Assembly: GCA_029449245.1 (NCBI GenBank)
Contig: JANATF010000007.1
Location: 1,364,001-1,428,000 of the forward strand
DNA: 64,000 nt
Source: Mortierella alpina
Lineage: Eukaryota > Mortierellomycota > Mortierellomycetes > Mortierellales > Mortierellaceae
Direction: 5' to 3'
The notes under the pieces are model-generated. The model had not been told where the DNA came from and did no database searches. It worked only from the letters and a program-made list of their open reading frames with translations. Shown one piece after another: positions 60,001 to 64,000 of the stretch (its first letter is position 1; each line of letters starts with the position of its first letter). The position numbers were made by a program, and so were the translations under genes.

Positions 60001-60586
60001 AGCTCAAACTTCTTGACACTTCCAGCAAATCGATGATCCAGTCGCGAAAAGTACCTGATGTCGAGGTACCGCCACTGCTCCAGAAGCGCGTTCATGTCCA
60101 TGGCAGATATTGACGCGAACAGCTCCTCGATGATCTTCTCAGCCTAAGAAACGAGTTTTATTGTATTTTTAAGCAGAGTGAGTAAGCATGCGTGAAGCGC
60201 TGCAAACCTCCAACTGCGACAGCCTTCTCCCGACTTTTTTTCTTTTCGTTCGCTGAGTCTACTCCCCAAAACACGCGTTTTTCTTCCATGGGCAATACTG
60301 CATGAAAGATGGAAACTGCCTTACGACCTGAATTGCGTACCTGGAAGCCCTTGTCCTTGTCCGTTTTCGTGTCTGCTTCAAATGCCTTGTACGTGCTTGT
60401 GAAACCACGAAACTAGCGAGCAGCGAAAGGAGTTGTGAGCCTGAGAACACGGTTCCTGTTTTTTTTTCAAGCTTACAGAGCATAGGCAGCAGCATGTCGA
60501 AGGGTAGAACAAAAAAAAAAGAAAGGTAGAGTCATTACCAGAAGGTACTCCTTGACTAACTCATCAATGTGCTGTATAGAGTTCAT
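57005..60586 (-). CDS. WD-repeat endosomal regulator WDR91
   Basis: WDR91 acts with WDR81 on endosomes, restraining PI3P synthesis and binding Rab7 to drive early-to-late endosome conversion. Twelve exons join in frame: 60586-60539, 60412-60341, 60143-59972, 59858-59766, 59646-59524, 59413-59268, 59097-58950, 58849-58506, 58414-58320, 58221-58107, 58007-57267 and 57145-57005. They encode 745 residues, close to the human 747. The N-terminus has the family DELVKEYLLFRGFT start, then ELCLLRYYLVYAIQHKRREK, AEWVRWFALPF and FFSKAWLDTFTVSLNNFLS. A coiled coil follows (about residues 200-245, EIEALQSMIDNMRKDIQSSD). WD repeats fill the C-terminal half (AENIVRIWS, GDVGGMIRVYD, SADGTIRISKL), with a Ser-rich insert in exon 11. 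Intron 9 has a GC donor (AG|GCAAGT). Confidence 0.92.
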
Positions 60587-61528
60587 GGCTGTGCCAGGGC
60601 TATCGACCTTCGGTCGCTGAAATGGAGGAGGGGAGCGATGATGAATGGGTCGAGGGAGTGGTTTGGGCGGGGAGTGTGTAGATTGGAAGTTGCATGGAGC
60701 TTGTTCCGCCAGCAGGGGGGCGTGCGAGAAATAGAAGGGTGGAGGCAGAGGCTTAGATCGTGCCCTACATGAGTTCAGGGCAGCGGCCCAGCACTTCACT
60801 TCACACTTCAGAGCAATCAACGGACACAGGGTTGGAACGTATCAGTCTTCTCCCTCCAGCCCATATATCATAGTCGCCAGAATTGGGCTTCGCCGGCGCA
60901 TTGGAGAACTTCTCATTCTGACGCACCTTACAGTCCTCGTTGCAAGATTGTCACAACGTTGACATAGCCAGTTCAAAGTTCGAACTGCGCCTCGATTCAA
61001 TGATGATCCGATTTTGTAGCACTGGAGTTGTTGACAGCTTGCTTTGGATGGACTGACACGTTCCCGTCCAGAGGTGTGGGAGTTGCTCGTGTGAGATGTA
61101 AAAAGGAGACAAGCAAACAAGGAGAGAAAGAAACAATGTGGTCCTTTTTTATTCTTTTTTGTAGAACCAAGTGCTGAGAAGCTCAAGGTCCCAGCATTTT
61201 TCAGGGACAACGCGCGACAGCATACCAACGTGCCTTTCTTCCTCGAGAACTGCTCTTGCCCAAAGATTTCGGTACGCTGACGAGCCAGCGCACCAAGTAT
61301 CCCACGCGCATATATCGCAGAGTCTCCTCGGTCGCGAAAACAACGGACCGGGTTTCCTGGATCGGAATGGCTGTTTTTTTTATTTTCGCCCTTCAGGTTT
61401 GGCTTCTGGAAGGGGGTCGAATTGTATGGTTGGGTTGAGGACTTCAGAAAAAACAAAGTTCCTTTGCATCTTTCCTTCCCTTTTTTTCTTTTTCTTTCTT
61501 TGGTGCGCGTGCGTCTGTTTGTGATCTA
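60587..61528. other. intergenic region between WDR91 and YPD1
   Basis: About 940 bp holding the WDR91 leader and YPD1 3' end. Minus-strand open frames at 60842-61456 lack recognisable motifs and sit in T/A-run-rich sequence. No gene supported. Confidence 0.4.
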
Positions 61529-62676
61529 TTATGCCTCCTGATCCTCGTAGAATACTCTCAGATAATTCTCTGCCTCGTCGTACTCATGCCTCATCTGGTT
61601 TAGCAAATCCTTGATCAGCCTCTCAGCATCTTCGCTTGAGATATCATTCACGCCGGTCGCATCCTTGCGGTTTCCATACTGCTGCAGCTTTTCGCACGAC
61701 TCCTTGACCTTAGTCAGACCCAATGCTGCAGAGGAACCCTTCAAGAAATGGCCGAGCCTTGACAGGTCTGCGAATTTCAGCTCCTCCCTACAGCGTTAAG
61801 GATGCCCAAAAGGAGAAAAGCGTGAGGAGGTCAGTGGTGCTAAACTGAATAAAATCAAAAAACGCCTGCTTGTACTCTTCGATGACTCCTTCTGGACGCC
61901 CTGTGTTCTTCCTTGATGTTCTAGTGATCTGAGTATTCAAGTTCCATGTCGACATGATCCAATGACAGTACAGATCATCCTGTTCTTTGGCATGCACTAT
62001 GTGGTCATGCATTTTTTGCGGTGTCTCTGTCTCCATGCACCTCAGCTGAGGATGAAAAGGTATGTACAAGAACTAACTGCAAAATACAAACGAGGAGGAC
62101 GACTTACATGGCCTTATCCATGTCCTCGAACGTTTTTTCCGCTTGCTCAAAGTAGTTCCAGACCAGCGATTTTGAAAACTCATGGTCTTCCTCGTCGTCC
62201 ATCTCGAGTAGCTGATCAAACGTTGTGTGGTCGATAATGCCGTCATCTAGGTCGTCCGTCTCATTCTCGGTCTCGGTCTCGTTACCGTTATCTGTTAGCT
62301 CTGGATCCGTGGGTGCCACGCTGTTTGCGATCCTTTCTTTCTCTGTCTCGGCCTGAGTTGACGTGCCATGAATAGTACGAGGAGGAAGGTGCTAGCGTGA
62401 TTAGTGGCAGCCCTACAGACACCTACTGGGCAAACAACTGGCGAGACAAAGGTATTTTGGGATCCCCACTAAAATAAACACCCGCAAGACAGCGACGAAA
62501 CGTCATTTCCCGCTTATTGTTTCGTTTAGACACGCCATGGCAACCACACGCAGCGGTGCAGAAAAAAGTCGGGACACAACATACACGCACCCGCAGCTTA
62601 CTTGCAGATGCAATGAGGCGGCAGCAAACTCAGTGAAAGCGCCTGCCTCAACTCTTACCCGCCACCGTGGTCCCAT
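61529..62676 (-). CDS. histidine phosphotransfer protein YPD1
   Basis: Ypd1 relays phosphate between hybrid histidine kinases and the response regulators Ssk1 and Skn7 in osmotic and oxidative stress signalling. Exons are 62676-62659, 62391-62108 and 61787-61529, giving 186 residues. The HPt core is clear: LVWNYFEQAEKTFEDMDKAM, then RLGHFLKGSSAALGL with the phospho-accepting His (about H114), then KVKESCEKLQQYG and a C-terminal helix. The region before the core is Asp/Glu/Thr-rich. The 5' exon is uncertain: I chose an ATG six codons before a GTAAGA donor. An alternative is that the exon at 63606-63568 (MSPSGPAQPSLSA, followed by GTAAGC) is the true start, with a long intron. Confidence 0.88.
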
Positions 62677-62726
62677 CCCCTTGATACTTATAGGCCATGG
62701 AACACCGTTTTAATCATTCCTCCTCC

Positions 62727-62730
62727 CTCG

Positions 62731-62777
<47 letters not shown>

Positions 62778-62790
62778 GTTCTCTCCGGTC
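62727..62790. repeat. CT microsatellite
   Basis: A nearly pure (CT)n tract with occasional TTT interruptions. It lies just upstream of the modelled YPD1 start; on the YPD1 strand it is GA-rich, unlike the usual fungal CT-rich leader. Confidence 0.9.
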
Positions 62791-63048
62791 TCGCCGATCG
62801 TCTCACTCGTAGCTACTAGTCAGATTCATCTCCCAGGTAGAGGTGTCAAGGTAGAGTCGGCAAAATACTGTGCAGATTTGGCCGGTGCACATGAAAACAC
62901 GGGGCTATGGACGGGCAGTGTGAGAAAGCGGGAGGGATGGGGGGAGAATAAAAACGAGCCAGCGTGGCAAAAGCAATGAATGAGCCGGTGCCTTGGCTGC
63001 GATATGCACATCGAAGACATCGATACATGCATGCACGCAAGATACATA

Positions 63049-63606
63049 TCAGAAAGAAAGAGCGATCTTGACTGTGAGAGTGTTGCGCTTACACCCTCTC
63101 GCACAACACACATGGCATAACAGTGCGTAGTGCTCACAGGGAAGGCGCTTCACCTTGCTCAACGTCAAAAAAGCAAAACAAAATATGCGTGCGGGTCTAG
63201 AGTCTGGATGTGGGTTCATACACTGTTGTTTCTCCAATCGGGACGAGAGACTAAGGGGACCCAGAACACAGACAGGAGGAGCATGATATGGGATGCGCAA
63301 TAAACGATTTCCGCTGCTACAAAGCGCGCGCGACAGAAAACACGATCGCCCATCACTACACGGCTGGCTGTCTTTGGTAGGGTATTGATGGGGAGCATTC
63401 TTCGACGGATGGGATGCATAATGTAGCCTTCTGGGTTTCTTTTTGTAGGGCGTATAGGGCTCTTTGCTCCACGTCAACGCAAGGTGACCTGTGATGCTCT
63501 TTGTCACGAAGTACGGAACAGGTACTGCTGACAAACGAAGTTCATCCTGATGGAAGATCGAGCTTACCGCTGACAGGCTTGGTTGTGCTGGTCCACTTGG
63601 TGACAT
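63049..63606 (-). CDS. doubtful gene start or upstream YPD1 exon
   Basis: An ATG at 63606 follows a long pyrimidine-rich minus-strand leader (about 63650-63890), the signature of a fungal transcription start. The first 13 codons (MSPSGPAQPSLSA) end at a strong GTAAGC donor. If unspliced, the frame stays open for 185 codons but shows no recognisable domain, and its Cys/Arg/Ser-rich composition looks like noncoding sequence. Either this is a small unknown gene, or it is the first exon of YPD1 spliced over about 1.2 kb. The leader evidence is good; the product is not known. Confidence 0.3.
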   Translation of the reverse strand: MSPSGPAQPSLSAVSSIFHQDELRLSAVPVPYFVTKSITGHLALTWSKEPYTPYKKKPRRLHYASHPSKNAPHQYPTKDSQPCSDGRSCFLSRALCSSGNRLLRIPYHAPPVCVLGPLSLSSRLEKQQCMNPHPDSRPARIFCFAFLTLSKVKRLPCEHYALLCHVCCARGCKRNTLTVKIALSF

Positions 63607-64000
63607 TATGTGTGCTGCGTATATGCGTTTGCAAAGGATAACTAAAGAACAAGAATGAAGCGATCAGGGGCAAAGATGAAGATGGAGCAAACGAGGCCGA
63701 TCGTGTGGATGGCGGTGGATGGCAGGCTGGCTGGTGGTGTTTGTAGGGGTAAGAAGAGTCAAAAGGGGATGGAGAAGCAAACGAGCAGAGTGGGTGTGGA
63801 TGAGAAGGCGATAAAAAAAAGGGAAGGAGCGAAGAAGGAAAGAGGAAGAGAGAGAGAACGAGAGCGTGTGTGTGTGTGTGCACACTTAGGTCGCAAGAGA
63901 CGAGACTGCTCTCAACAGGCTCTCTCGTCCACATCGACATCATGCCTGGGCAAGCCCATCTGCAGCCGGGACAGCGCTTTCATTCCTCTCTCCCGTCCGC
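63607..64000 (-). promoter_or_regulatory. pyrimidine-rich leader and promoter region
   Basis: On the minus strand this is almost continuous CT-rich sequence with a CA repeat at about 63860-63885, ending ACACATAATG at 63606. It is interpreted as leader and core promoter of the transcript starting at 63606. The window ends here. Confidence 0.4.

Noticed and set aside
60842-61456. 204-codon minus-strand open frame
   Set aside because: No motif, poor composition, and it lies between the clear ends of two genes.

Overview
The window is eukaryotic nuclear DNA, almost certainly from an early-diverging filamentous fungus; Mortierellomycota or another Mucoromycota lineage is my best guess. The reasons are short GT-AG introns (mostly 75-130 nt) with clear branch points, pyrimidine-rich leaders before start codons, fungal-type genes (velvet regulator, GWT1, CHZ1, QCR6, REB1-like factor), and a WDR91 homologue, which yeasts lack. 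The species was inferred from gene content, not from a database match. I rebuilt the gene models by hand from splice sites, reading frame and family conservation. The exon positions given in each entry are frame-consistent.

Layout. 1-5.7 kb: a TATA-driven unit with a small unknown protein, and an unrecognised four-exon minus-strand gene. 7.8-24.7 kb: a dense housekeeping block with velvet regulator, GWT1 (GPI anchor acyltransferase), DNAJC3/P58IPK-type ER co-chaperone, REB1-like Myb factor, QCR6, DCN1, CHZ1 and CDC42. 25.2-38 kb: an accessory mobile-element block. It holds an intact Mutator-like (MULE) transposase with a SWIM zinc finger, then a degenerate Crypton tyrosine recombinase on the minus strand. 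Divergently transcribed from the Crypton, 236 bp away, is a seven-exon gene with no visible lesions for a Fanzor protein, the eukaryotic relative of TnpB RNA-guided nucleases. 38.8-40.3 kb: pyruvate dehydrogenase E1-alpha, with an apparent one-base frameshift. 40.7 kb: tRNA-Glu(UUC). 41.5-47.2 kb: an array of tandem monomers of about 580 bp, bracketed by inverted repeats and split by a 2.74-kb MULE-like element with long terminal inverted repeats and an 11-bp target duplication; that element contains a foldback structure. 49.3-63.6 kb: a second gene block with a tetraspan membrane protein, a GH3 beta-glucosidase carrying an acidic insert, a two-LIM-domain protein, WDR91, a YPD1-type phosphotransfer protein and one doubtful gene.

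How genes relate. The housekeeping genes do not form a pathway cluster; they are ordinary fungal genes in convergent and divergent pairs. The Crypton-Fanzor pair is the most interesting locus. The nuclease gene looks complete while the recombinase beside it has two inactivating changes (a 19-bp tandem duplication that shifts the frame, and a stop codon inside a glutamine tract). A 15-bp perfect stem-loop lies 57 bp past the Fanzor stop codon, where a guide RNA would be expected. These links are inferences from position and motif, not demonstrated activity.
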